Origin: JACCZX01 sp963824935
GTDB lineage: Bacteria; Pseudomonadota; Gammaproteobacteria; Burkholderiales; Burkholderiaceae_F
Reading direction: 5' to 3'
DNA length: 64,000 bases
Assembly (NCBI GenBank): GCA_963824935.1
Contig: CAWGRF010000020.1
Coordinates: 1 to 64,000, forward strand
The number at the start of each line of letters is the position of its first letter. Position 1 is the first letter of the stretch. This document shows, piece by piece, positions 20,420-28,133 of the stretch. A program made the translations under genes and the position numbers. A model generated the notes under the pieces. That model was not told where the DNA came from. It did not search any database and saw only the letters and a list, made by a program, of their open reading frames with translations.

Positions 20420-21135
20420 CGACGCAGCGCTATCCCGATGCGCGCGCCGCCTTCCGGGCGGCGGTGCGCGAATCGATCGGCGTGCCTTCGATGGTGCTCG
20501 CTGCCGGCTATCTGGGGTTCGGCGCGCTCGCCAATGGCAGTCAGTTTCCGTTGTGGGCAGCGCTGCTGTCGACGGTCACAATCTTCGCGCTGCCGGGGCA
20601 ACTGGCGATGCTGGAAATGTCGATCGCTGGCGCGGTGCCAGTCGTGATCGTGATTACGGTGTCGCTCACCGCGGCGCGCTTTCTGCCGATGACCGTGGCG
20701 TTGCTGCCGATGTTGCGACTACCCGGTCGTGCCAGCTGGCGGCTGTATGTCGCGGTACATCTGCTGGCGATGACCGGATGGGCGGCCAGCATGCGACGCT
20801 GCCCGGAGCTGCCGCTCGAGCAGCGCTTGCCGTGGTTTGTCGGCTTCGCGTTGACCAATTGGGTGGCCTGCGTCGTGTTCACCGCGGTGGGCTACGCGCT
20901 GGCCGAATCGCTGCCACTGCTGGTGCGCCAGGGACTCGTGTTCATCGGGCCGCTGTATTTCGTGCTGATCCTTACCGGCGAGACGCGCACCCGCCATGGT
21001 GTGATGGCGCTCGCATGCGGCGCGGTGGCCGGCCCGCTGATCCACCTGGCTACGCCGCAATGGAGCGTGCTGCTGGGAGGGCTGATCGGTGGCACGCTTG
21101 CCTGGGGACTCGTGCGCGGGAGGCAACGTGCTTGA
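20392..21135 (+). CDS. azlC: AzlC-family inner-membrane transporter subunit
   Basis: A protein of up to 247 residues with about seven membrane segments and the AzlC pattern (GVPSMVLAAGYLGFGALA near the start, TVTIFALPGQLA). AzlC with AzlD forms an exporter of branched-chain amino acids in characterised cases (AzlCD, BrnFE). The first codon is unclear: a TTG at 20392 lies inside the upstream permease, and a GTG at 20464 is the next choice. azlD follows with an 8-base overlap. Its place at the end of a peptide-uptake operon would fit export of surplus amino acids after peptide breakdown, which is inference. Confidence 0.8.
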   Translation: MARPEDQDLTTQRYPDARAAFRAAVRESIGVPSMVLAAGYLGFGALANGSQFPLWAALLSTVTIFALPGQLAMLEMSIAGAVPVVIVITVSLTAARFLPMTVALLPMLRLPGRASWRLYVAVHLLAMTGWAASMRRCPELPLEQRLPWFVGFALTNWVACVVFTAVGYALAESLPLLVRQGLVFIGPLYFVLILTGETRTRHGVMALACGAVAGPLIHLATPQWSVLLGGLIGGTLAWGLVRGRQRA

Positions 21136-21457
21136 ACTCGCGCTGCTCGTTATGGCTTGCGGCCTCGCGACCTACCTGTGGCGCGGGCTGGGCATGCTGG
21201 TCTCGGGCCGTGTGAGCATGGACAGCGAGTTCTTTGTTTGGGCGGGCTGCGTGGCCTATGCGTTGATCGCCGGACTAGCGGTGCGCATCCTGCTGCTGCC
21301 CACCGGCACGCTCGCCGCCACGCCGTTAGCCGAGCGTCTGATCGCCTGCGCGATCGCGCTGGTCGTCTACTTTGTCTTTCGCCGGAATCTTTTCGTCGGC
21401 ATCGCGGCGGGCTTCGTTGCGCTCGTGACGCTGCTCGCAATACGCAGTGGGTTTTAG
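21128..21457 (+). CDS. azlD: AzlD-family small membrane subunit
   Basis: A 109-residue protein with four hydrophobic segments and the AzlD-type opening LELALLVMACGLATYLWRGLG. The GTG at 21128 has GGGAGG six bases upstream and overlaps the azlC stop by eight bases. It is the small partner subunit of AzlC. Confidence 0.82.
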   Translation: MLELALLVMACGLATYLWRGLGMLVSGRVSMDSEFFVWAGCVAYALIAGLAVRILLLPTGTLAATPLAERLIACAIALVVYFVFRRNLFVGIAAGFVALVTLLAIRSGF

Positions 21458-21923
21458 ATTGACTTGAGCGCCCGTTCGCTCATAAGTGAAGCGATCGCAT
21501 TCATTTCTTTCAGCGCCAACGCACACAACGGAACAACGCTCCAAAGTACATGTAGGTTGTAGTCGGCAGCAGCTAAACACTTGAAGGACCTAGTTTCTTG
21601 TGTGGCACAACCGCAGGCTAACGCAACTTTACTTCGTAAGAGGCGGACAAATTTCCACCCGGTGCACCATCGGATAAAGGAAAACTGCGGTCACAGATCG
21701 CACTATCGCCGCGAAGTAAAGATAGCTTCGCTACGCGGACTGAGAACATTCCTAAAGCAAAACGCAGCGTCGTGATAGCCTCGACTTGCGTGCCGATGAA
21801 CTACTCAGACTCGCGGTTTGCGCCTCATTTCAGTCGTAGGGAAGGCGCTGACCCGTGTCGGCGGCGGATTCAATCGGTCGATGCAACACACTGAACACTG
21901 CGTAAGCAGAAGGAGTGTTGCAG
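21458..21923. other. Intergenic region at the edge of the accessory segment
   Basis: About 470 bases with no supported gene. Base composition drops compared with the upstream operons, and the segment leads into an IS30-type transposase remnant at 21924. The bases around 21860-21910 may contain one end of that element, but I could not identify a convincing terminal repeat pair. Confidence 0.45.
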
Positions 21924-22313
21924 ATGAAGCACCGCACACGCACCTACTACACGGACGGCCAGAAGGCCTGGATGTGGGAGCGATGGAAGGCAGGCTGGAC
22001 GCTGCACCAGATTGCTCATCTGTTCAATCGCGCTCATACCTCGGTTCGAGGCGTTCTGGCTCAGACCGGCGGCATTCGACCACCGCAACGGCGCCGTTGC
22101 GCGATCGCGTTGACGCTGGCTGAGCGAGAGGAGATCTCACGTGCGGTGGCAGAAGGCCAGTCGCTTCACTCGTTCCCTTACGGCCACAAACAGCGACACG
22201 CACTTGTCCCAACGAAGATGGTGTCGGCTTGGGCGTTCTGTCCCGATTGCAAGCCGTACTTCCGATCGGCGGCCTATGGCTACGTTGCGCGCTTTCCGGG
22301 CCGATCCCAATAA
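21924..22313 (+). pseudogene. IS30-family transposase, N-terminal fragment
   Basis: The first ~85 residues match the helix-turn-helix end of IS30 transposases: YYTDGQKAWMWERWKAGWTLHQIAHLF, then RAHTSVRGVLAQTGGI and LTLAEREEISRAVAEGQSL. After about 22180 the similarity stops and the frame runs into unrelated sequence that overlaps the 3' end of the LysR gene. The DDE catalytic domain is absent, so this is a dead remnant. The ATG at 21924 has GGAG upstream. Confidence 0.75.
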
Positions 22314-23200
22314 GGTTCAGGCTCAAACCGCGCGCGCAAGAAATCGACGAACGCACGAACCTTGGCGGGCAGATGAATGCTTTGCAAGAAAACGGCGTAG
22401 ATGCGGCGCTCGAGCGGCACGTAGTCCGATAAGACCGCCTGCAGCCGACCCGTCTGCACTTCCGTGCCGATGATGAACGTTGGCAGCAGCGCGACACCGA
22501 GCCCGCCTAGCACTGCCTGCGATAGCGCCTCATCGTCGTTGATCCGCAGCGTGCCGGAAAGCGGAATCGAAATATCGCCGTCAGGGCCCGTGAAGTGCCA
22601 TTCCCCTTGCGCGCTGAAGTGCGTGTAATGCAAGCAGTTATGCTGCTGTAGATCGAGTGGTGTCTTCGGCACCCCGTGCTTCTTAAAGTATTCGGGTGTC
22701 GCGCACACCACCCTGCGCATCGGAGCGAGCTCGCGCGCGACGAAATTCAGTGGTGGTTCACGCACGATTCGGATAGCGATGTCGTAGCCTTCTTCGACCA
22801 AGTCGACAATGCGATCCGTAATGGTCATATCGACGCCGAGGTCCGGATAGCGTGCCAGGAATTCCGGCAGTGCAGGCGCTATGTGCAGGGTGCCGAACGC
22901 CACTGACGTAGTCACTTTCAACACGCCGCGCGGCACGGAGTGAAGTTGGTTCACCAGCTGCGTCGCCTGCTCGGCCTCATCGATGATGCGGCGACAGTGC
23001 TCGTAGAAAGCGGCGCCCACTTCGGTCAAACTGAGTCCGCGCGTGCTTCGGTTGAGCAGACGCGCTCCCAGGGAACGCTCGAGCTTGGCGATCGCTTTGC
23101 TGACGCGCGACTTCGACGCGCGCATACGCCGGGCGGCTTCGGTGAAACTTTTCGCCTCGACGACCCGCGCGAAGGTGACCATGTCATTCAAGTCTTGCAT
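22280..23200 (-). CDS. LysR-family transcriptional regulator
   Basis: A 306-residue LTTR. The winged HTH is at residues 1-60 (FTEAARRMRASKSRVSKAIAKLE) and the effector-binding periplasmic-protein fold follows from about 90. The LxEVGAAFYEHCRRI linker helix and the VARELAPMRRVVCATPEYF pattern place it in the large CrgA/AaeR-like group. It has no divergent target gene close by, so its regulon is not evident. The last 11 codons overlap the IS30 remnant tail on the other strand. Confidence 0.92.
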   Translation of the reverse strand: MQDLNDMVTFARVVEAKSFTEAARRMRASKSRVSKAIAKLERSLGARLLNRSTRGLSLTEVGAAFYEHCRRIIDEAEQATQLVNQLHSVPRGVLKVTTSVAFGTLHIAPALPEFLARYPDLGVDMTITDRIVDLVEEGYDIAIRIVREPPLNFVARELAPMRRVVCATPEYFKKHGVPKTPLDLQQHNCLHYTHFSAQGEWHFTGPDGDISIPLSGTLRINDDEALSQAVLGGLGVALLPTFIIGTEVQTGRLQAVLSDYVPLERRIYAVFLQSIHLPAKVRAFVDFLRARFEPEPYWDRPGKRAT

Positions 23201-23489
23201 CGGTTCGCTTTCGATCGGCTGCTAGCGTAGCCATACTGCGCTAAGTGCGCAGTTTACGAACGCGGCCAGCAGATACGTAAGCGTGTATTTATATGGCGCG
23301 CCACACTCGAGTGTCCCGCGCGAAAGAATGCATGCTCCAATGGGTTGGAAACATGATGAAACGAACGCACGCGCGACGGCCGCGCAATCGTGTGGCCTTG
23401 CCGCTCCGCGCGCGGAGCCGCGTCAGTCAGGAAGATGGCGAGGAGCGCCGATTTGGTGACACATCCAATGCGCTCGTTGCCTAAACTGC

Positions 23490-23609
23490 TTATGGCCGTC
23501 TGATGTATTTCACGAGCGCCGCAATGGCGAGCACCATCAGCACGATGACAAGGACACCTATAACTATCCCGCCACCCATCATCCAGCCCATGCCTGTCAT
23601 GTCCATCAT
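23490..23609 (-). CDS. 39-residue single-span membrane microprotein
   Basis: A very short gene with a strong ribosome site (AAGGAGG, seven bases before ATG). The protein has a Met/Gly-rich start (MMDMTGMGWMMGGG), one hydrophobic helix of about 23 residues and a positively charged end KYIRRP. The layout resembles the Met/Gly/Trp-rich N-termini of small SHOCT-type membrane proteins, but no SHOCT tail is present. It may belong to the run of small minus-strand genes upstream. Function unknown; the ribosome site and clear helix support it as real. Confidence 0.6.
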   Translation of the reverse strand: MMDMTGMGWMMGGGIVIGVLVIVLMVLAIAALVKYIRRP

Positions 23610-23685
23610 GCAGCAGCCTCCTTATCCTGATTTTCCGCACGTATCGTTCCCGTTTTTGAAGCCATGCCTGACGCGGCCAGAAAAT

Positions 23686-24201
23686 TCACGCGGCCATCGG
23701 TTCAGGATCCAGCAATACAGGCTCATAGCGAGCCAATGTGGTCCAGAGCAACGAAGATCCGAGGGTAACGTGCTTCAAATCCACACCCAGACCCAGCAGC
23801 TGCGTCAACGGCGCTTCACCTTGCAATAGGCAACGCGTGCCGCCACGGCTCTCCTCCAGTATCGCGATGGATCTTCTCCGCAGCACTCTCTTAACAGGTT
23901 CAATGCGAGAGACTGGAACATTGATCCGCACGTCCATGATGGGTTCATGTGGCGGCACGCCGGTCAGCCGAACCTGTAGCGGGCTCAACTGAAGAGCGGC
24001 ACCGAACACTTGACGCAAGACGGAGATGGGCCCGGCGAGCGCCTCTTCACTTCGCGCAAGCAACGTGAGTCCGTGCTGCGATTCTTTAAGCACACAATCG
24101 TCAGGTTTCCGCAGCATCAATTTCGCGCGGTGAACAAACGCCGGCTGAACAGCCTCAGAGCGATGACGGGCGTGCTGCTGCAATGGGTAATCACGATGCA
24201 T
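23686..24201 (-). CDS. Protein resembling EF-G domains III and V without a G domain
   Basis: A 171-residue protein. Residues ~30-90 follow the pattern of EF-G domain III (short beta, DCVLKESQHGLTLLARSEEALAG... VFGAALQLSPLQVRLTG). Residues ~95-160 follow domain V (HEPIMDVRINVP, VKRVLRRRSIAILEE, LTQLLGLGVDLKHVTLGSS, ending RYEPV). The GTPase domain, domain II and domain IV are missing. I place the start at 24201 (GGGGGA upstream, 11-base overlap with the gene before) instead of 24267. I recognise the fold pattern, not a named family; a role at the ribosome is only a guess. Confidence 0.6.
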   Translation of the reverse strand: MHRDYPLQQHARHRSEAVQPAFVHRAKLMLRKPDDCVLKESQHGLTLLARSEEALAGPISVLRQVFGAALQLSPLQVRLTGVPPHEPIMDVRINVPVSRIEPVKRVLRRRSIAILEESRGGTRCLLQGEAPLTQLLGLGVDLKHVTLGSSLLWTTLARYEPVLLDPEPMAA

Positions 24202-24451
24202 TGGGATCCCCCGACTGTCGTGATACTTCGCGTGCCGCGCGTGCATAAGATACTGCCGCAGATCCATAGACCATCATCACTACTCCCAGAAAGAACGCGA
24301 TCTGGTGCCCCAACTTGGTGAGCACGGCTGCGCTACCCAACCCGACGGCGAACAGAGGCACCATGATTAGGGCAATACCGGCGCACACCGCGCCGGCGGC
24401 AGCTCGTCTGTTAATGGGCTTCGGATGAGGTGGTGCGGATTTGACCCACAT
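24191..24451 (-). CDS. Small two-span membrane protein
   Basis: An 86-residue protein with two hydrophobic helices (about 17-39 and 46-66) and polar ends. ATG 24451 has AAAGGA seven bases upstream. It lies 19 bases after the Rnk-like gene and overlaps the next gene by 11 bases, so these are probably co-transcribed. No family was recognised. Confidence 0.6.
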   Translation of the reverse strand: MWVKSAPPHPKPINRRAAAGAVCAGIALIMVPLFAVGLGSAAVLTKLGHQIAFFLGVVMMVYGSAAVSYARAAREVSRQSGDPNAS

Positions 24452-24470
24452 GATTGTTTCCTTTCAAGCG

Positions 24471-24818
24471 TTAGGCATAAGCCGGTTGATCAATGCGCTC
24501 GGTTTCGTGCGCAGACACTTCGAGCACTCGCACCGATACGCGCCGGTCCATCGGAAGTGCTACGTCAATCACCTGGCCTGTCTTATGACCCAGCAAGGCG
24601 CGCCCAATCGGTGACAGAACCGAGATGCGACCGGCACCGGCGTCGGCATTGCGCGGATTGACCAAAGTGACGCGCCGCCGCGTGCGAGTCGGTAACTCCT
24701 CGTACATCACCGTCGAATGCAGGCGTGCGGTGGTACTGCGCGTTGCCTGCTTCGATAACCGTTGGGTCAGCGCATTGGCATCGCTCGAACTAATGAATAC
24801 TTCAGGTACTGAAGACAT
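24471..24818 (-). CDS. rnk: Rnk/GreA-type nucleoside diphosphate kinase regulator-like protein
   Basis: A 115-residue protein whose C-terminal half is a GreA/GreB-type FKBP-like domain: VTLVNPRNADAGAGRISVLS, then PIGRALLGHKTGQVIDVALP. This matches Rnk, which binds RNA polymerase like a short Gre factor and affects NDP kinase levels in E. coli. The N-terminal part is short, without the long Gre coiled coil. ATG 24818 has GTGGAG seven bases upstream; a longer in-frame start at 25076 lacks conserved sequence. It heads a short run of small genes. Confidence 0.75.
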   Translation of the reverse strand: MSSVPEVFISSSDANALTQRLSKQATRSTTARLHSTVMYEELPTRTRRRVTLVNPRNADAGAGRISVLSPIGRALLGHKTGQVIDVALPMDRRVSVRVLEVSAHETERIDQPAYA

Positions 24819-24991
24819 GAGTAACTCCACAACTTTCTTTCGAAAAGAATTGCTGGCCGTTCGCGCTGCGAAGAGCCGTACGAGCTGCCGGTTCCATTGC
24901 GGACAACGACGGATCGCGCAGCAAATGACAAGATCAGACCCGGAGCGGCGTGCTCCGTAGCGCTTGAATAAGGAACTACGGGAGCAGCCGG

Positions 24992-25438
24992 CTACCGGGC
25001 GAGACCAAGAAAGGCAGCAACACCTCTGAGGAAGGCGATACGCTTGCCGTAAATCGCTCGTCTGGATGTGCGCCAACGCCGCGCTGTGATTACGTTGCGC
25101 GATGTCTGATAACGACGCAGCTCATCACCAGCGGCGTGCAGTCGAGCCAAGAACACCCGCAGTCGTTGCGCGTTTGCCGTGAGCATTCCCTGTATCCGAC
25201 GTATGAGCTTGTGGGCCTGCGCCGCGATGGAGTCCCCGGCCCGCATCGTCAAGTTCACCATCAGCTCAGTCTGCGCCAATGCTATGCGCGCTCGCTCGAG
25301 TTCGCGTTGGTTTAACGCAATGACGTCTAGCCACTCGACCGTAGCTTTAGCAACGGCCGGCTTAATAGGCTTGGCGGGAGCTGCAACGGTAAGGTCGTTG
25401 AAGCCGGCATCTTTGAACGAGATTGGGTGGTAATACAT
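24992..25438 (-). CDS. Hypothetical helical protein (phasin-like layout)
   Basis: A 148-residue protein beginning MYYHPISFKDAGFNDL, with a Pro/Ala/Lys linker and then long amphipathic helices (residues ~40-125) without a signal peptide. The size and helical pattern are like small phasins, but no diagnostic motif is visible. ATG 25438 is preceded by GGAGG at ideal spacing. It lies 11 bases after the upstream small gene, so the two are likely one transcript. Confidence 0.6.
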   Translation of the reverse strand: MYYHPISFKDAGFNDLTVAAPAKPIKPAVAKATVEWLDVIALNQRELERARIALAQTELMVNLTMRAGDSIAAQAHKLIRRIQGMLTANAQRLRVFLARLHAAGDELRRYQTSRNVITARRWRTSRRAIYGKRIAFLRGVAAFLGLAR

Positions 25439-25449
25439 GCGGTCCTCCG

Positions 25450-25638
25450 TCAACAACCAATATGCGGTTCGGGCGTGGATGAGGCTACGAATGGCAGGCG
25501 CGCTCTAGCCCCGCCTATCGAACGTTCCGTGGTCGTATGAAGGCTGAGACTCGAAATCGCAATCGGGTCGCTCGCCGGAAACGTCATCCTCAGTGCGTCG
25601 TCAATCGCTCGTTCGAACGGATCTGCAGTGGCTTTCAC
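25450..25638 (-). CDS. Small protein with the FPASDP motif
   Basis: A 62-residue soluble protein. Its N-terminal half reads DPFERAIDDALRMTFPASDPIAIS; an acidic helix followed by (T/S)FPASDP recurs in many short proteobacterial proteins of unknown function. The GTG start at 25638 has AAGGA six bases upstream. It leads the transcript with the next hypothetical gene. Confidence 0.55.
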   Translation of the reverse strand: MKATADPFERAIDDALRMTFPASDPIAISSLSLHTTTERSIGGARARLPFVASSTPEPHIGC

Positions 25639-26074
25639 AAAAGTCCTTAATTGAAGTGTTGAGTAATTCGCGCGTCGCCAACTCGCGGCATAAGCCCCTG
25701 TTCGCTAGCGCGGGGGTTAAGGGCTGAGCTGTTTCTGCAGGTTTTTTTACTCGTCCTGCCATCAATTGCCGTTACGTCAATGATGAGGGCCAAGTCGCCG
25801 AAGCGGAAGTCAGCGACTTAGAACAACATTGTTTCCGCTGGGGATACGCCGCATTGCGCGAATGAATAGTTCGTAGACAAGCCAGTCCGTATTCCACCGA
25901 CGCACGACGGAATACGGCGGCGAGTAAGCCCAGAACGAACTCTGTCGAAGTGCGATGACCGCGCCGGCGAGCGCCTCGGAAATTATCGGCACATCCGATG
26001 CGCTCGATGCATCTAATGCAAAGCGGTCGGCTTTTACTCATCGCGCGAGATTGCTGTGCGCAACCGGAGGAGTC
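25639..26074. other. Divergent intergenic region
   Basis: About 435 bases between the small minus-strand genes and the plus-strand CDGSH-like gene. A GC-rich segment with GTTTTTTTAC at about 25741 could be a weak plus-strand terminator. A 60-codon minus-strand open frame from a GTG at 25992 has no good ribosome site and is not called. Promoters for both directions must lie here, but no clear consensus was found. Confidence 0.4.
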
Positions 26075-26296
26075 ATGCCTCGTATCGTGAAACGGACTAA
26101 GACCCAGCCCTATCAGCTCAAGCCAGAGGACAGCGACAAGACATTGTGTCAATGCGGACTGTCGCGCAATCAGCCCTTTTATAACTCCCACTTGCTTACC
26201 CAAGGCGAAGAACCAGGCAAGACATACTGGTACGACGATGCTGGAGGGCGGCACCTCTTTCCTGTTGAAACTCCTCGGGGAATTAGAACGTTCTGA
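26075..26296 (+). CDS. CDGSH-type iron-sulfur protein missing one cluster ligand
   Basis: A 73-residue protein. It has the lead-in DKTLCQCGLSRNQPF and the tail EEPGKTYWYDD of CDGSH iron-sulfur proteins, but where the family has CDGSH it reads YNSH: the third Cys is replaced and one residue is deleted, while the His ligand remains. A normal [2Fe-2S] site needs three Cys and one His. ATG 26075 has GGAGGAG four bases upstream. It could be a degenerate paralogue or bind a different metal site. The gene sits just before a transaldolase. Confidence 0.7.
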   Translation: MPRIVKRTKTQPYQLKPEDSDKTLCQCGLSRNQPFYNSHLLTQGEEPGKTYWYDDAGGRHLFPVETPRGIRTF

Positions 26297-26304
26297 AATC
26301 GGAC

Positions 26305-26994
26305 ATGAAGATCTTCCTAGACACCGCCGGCATTGATGAGATCCACACTGCTGCGCGCTGGGGTGTTCTCGACGGTGTCACTACCAACCCTACCCTCTTC
26401 GCCAAGGTGGGTGGCAGCTACGACGACATCCTGAAGCAAATCTGCCAGATCACGTCGGGGCCGGTGAGCGCCGAGGTTGTGGCCGAGGATGTCGACACCA
26501 TGCTTCGCGAAGGCCGTCACTTCGCCAAGCTGGCGCCGAACATCGTGGTCAAGGTGGCCATGAGCGAGCCGGGGCTAGAGGCTATCGCGCGCTTGGCGCA
26601 GGAAGGCATAAAGACAAACTGCACTCTCATATTCAGCGCCAACCAGGGGTTGCTCGCGGCGAAGGCAGGCGCCTCACTCCTTTCGCCTTTCGTTGGTCGC
26701 CTCGACGACATCAATCAGGAGGGCTTGGATGTCGTGCGCGAACTAGTCGCGATCGTGACGACTTACGGACTGAGTGCGGAAGTGCTGGCGGCGTCGATCC
26801 GACATCCGCGCCATGTGACAGAGGCCGCGCTCGCCGGCGCCCATATCGCCACAGTGCCTCTCAAAGTTCTGCGGCGGATGATCCACCACCCGCTCACCGA
26901 CTCGGGCATCTTGCAGTTCCGAAAGGACTGGGATGCGGTGCAAACGGCCGGTAAAGACCGCACGACTGGTGGCGCCAAAGCCAAGCGAGATTAA
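26305..26994 (+). CDS. Transaldolase / fructose-6-phosphate aldolase (TalC type)
   Basis: A 229-residue class I aldolase of the short TalC/FSA group. MKIFLDTAGIDEI, DGVTTNPTLFAK, the Schiff-base Lys in NIVVKVAM (about residue 85) and TNCTLIFSANQ are all present. These enzymes transfer or release dihydroxyacetone from sugar phosphates. The gene is 8 bases downstream of the CDGSH-like gene and is probably co-transcribed. The sequence alone does not separate transaldolase from F6P aldolase activity. The last ~15 residues are a charged tail. Confidence 0.88.
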   Translation: MKIFLDTAGIDEIHTAARWGVLDGVTTNPTLFAKVGGSYDDILKQICQITSGPVSAEVVAEDVDTMLREGRHFAKLAPNIVVKVAMSEPGLEAIARLAQEGIKTNCTLIFSANQGLLAAKAGASLLSPFVGRLDDINQEGLDVVRELVAIVTTYGLSAEVLAASIRHPRHVTEAALAGAHIATVPLKVLRRMIHHPLTDSGILQFRKDWDAVQTAGKDRTTGGAKAKRD

Positions 26995-27035
26995 GGCGTT
27001 GCGTCGACTTTGTCTGTATCGCACAGTCTGGTTCC

Positions 27036-27338
27036 TCACGCCTCGACAAGCAGATTCTCGCCCTCGACTTGCACCAACCGGGAGCGCACGGGGCGCTGGG
27101 CCGGTCCACGAAGGACTGCACCGGAGGTCACGTCGAACTGGCTACCGTGACAGGCGCACGTTACCGTTGTGCCCTCCAGCCTGCCCTGCTCAAGCGAGCA
27201 CCCCGCGTGAGTGCAGGTGTCATCAAAAGCGTGTAGACGTCCGTTCGCATTCGCAACGGTCACCTTGGTTCCGGTTACATCAAAGACGTGCATCTTCCCC
27301 GCGACAACATCTTTCGAGCCACCAACTCGTACCAACAT
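27036..27338 (-). CDS. Rieske [2Fe-2S] ferredoxin
   Basis: A 100-residue soluble Rieske protein with both ligand motifs: CTHAGCSL (about residue 42) and CACHGSQFD (about 62). This is the short bacterial ferredoxin type that feeds electrons to oxygenases or acts in nitrite reductase NirD-like units. No oxygenase lies in this window. ATG 27338 has a Gly/Ala-rich GAGG upstream. It is followed on the same strand by nothing and preceded upstream by the SoxCD region. Confidence 0.92.
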   Translation of the reverse strand: MLVRVGGSKDVVAGKMHVFDVTGTKVTVANANGRLHAFDDTCTHAGCSLEQGRLEGTTVTCACHGSQFDVTSGAVLRGPAQRPVRSRLVQVEGENLLVEA

Positions 27339-27413
27339 GGCCTCACCTCCTCGTGCCTTTGTGCCCGCTTGACAGGTTGCGCGGCTAACCTGTCGGTGGC
27401 CGCGTCTCGCGCT

Positions 27414-27467
27414 TCAAATCGACTTCAAGTACTCGATCAGATCTTTCTTGCCATCGAAGTATGAGCA
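27414..27467 (-). pseudogene. C-terminal scrap of a cytochrome c gene
   Basis: On the minus strand the sequence SYFDGKKDLIEYLKSI followed by a stop reads like the last helix of a c-type cytochrome. No heme motif or frame continues upstream. It lies between soxD and the Rieske gene and seems to be a deletion remnant. Confidence 0.45.
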
Positions 27468-27521
27468 TTTTCGAATGCAGATCCCAATGTGCGGCAGGGG
27501 GAATGTGCGCTGATTCTGCAG

Positions 27522-28133
27522 CTACTTAGTTGAGGCAGCAGCCATCGTCTTGCTCTGGTGCGGCGTTTTCGAGGCCGGCGGAAACTTCTCCGGTCTGTGA
27601 TCGCTGATGAAACCGTCGCGGTTCGGCATCTTCACCTGCGCCAGCTTCTTTGCGTCCAACACGGCATCGGACGGGACGACTTTCGCCTCTGACAGAATGT
27701 ACGCAACTACTGCATACGTCTGATCGTTCGTCAGGCTGTTGGGCGCAGTGAATGGCATGCTGCGCTTGACGTAGTCGAACAGTGTTGTCGCATACGGCCA
27801 GTAACTCTCAACGGTCTTGATCGGTGCTTTGGCCGGATCTGCGTTCACCAGCGACCCACGACCCCCAATCAAGCGATCGCCAATGCCACCTTCAAGGTTT
27901 TGTCCGTGGCAAGCGACGCATTGCTGCTGATAGACAGCTTTGCCTTGAGCGACCGAGCCCGAGCCTGCCGGCAGTCCGCGACCATCGGGCAGGGGCGAGA
28001 AAAAGGCTGCGAGTTCTGACGGCGGCGCGGTAACTCCAAATCCGAACGTCGACTCTGTATCTGCTGCGAATGCGGGCGCAGACAGCAGCACCGAGGCGAC
28101 AGCGGCCGCTGCGTACTTAATAGTGGTGAACAT
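27522..28133 (-). CDS. soxD: Sulfane/sulfite dehydrogenase cytochrome subunit (SoxD-like)
   Basis: A 203-residue exported cytochrome c with a Sec signal (MFTTIKYAAAAVASVLLSAPAFA), the heme motif CVACH at about residue 75 and a possible Met ligand in RSMPFTAP. The pattern GAGSVAQGKAVYQQQCVACHGQNLEGG and the C-terminal PNRDGFISDHRPEKFP fit the cytochrome partners of SoxC. I chose 28133, with GGAAAGG upstream; the gene overlaps the soxC stop by 17 bases. It carries electrons from the molybdenum subunit to the respiratory chain. Confidence 0.85.
   Translation of the reverse strand: MFTTIKYAAAAVASVLLSAPAFAADTESTFGFGVTAPPSELAAFFSPLPDGRGLPAGSGSVAQGKAVYQQQCVACHGQNLEGGIGDRLIGGRGSLVNADPAKAPIKTVESYWPYATTLFDYVKRSMPFTAPNSLTNDQTYAVVAYILSEAKVVPSDAVLDAKKLAQVKMPNRDGFISDHRPEKFPPASKTPHQSKTMAAASTK

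Noticed and set aside
21581..21775. A 64-codon frame in the gap after azlD
   Set aside because: No ribosome site and no protein-like pattern; probably chance.
23293..23484. A 63-codon plus-strand frame upstream of the microprotein
   Set aside because: Arg-rich composition typical of a chance GC frame, no ribosome site, overlaps the likely promoter of the LysR gene.
25810..25992. A 60-codon minus-strand gene from a GTG
   Set aside because: No ribosome site and no recognisable protein pattern in a divergent promoter region.
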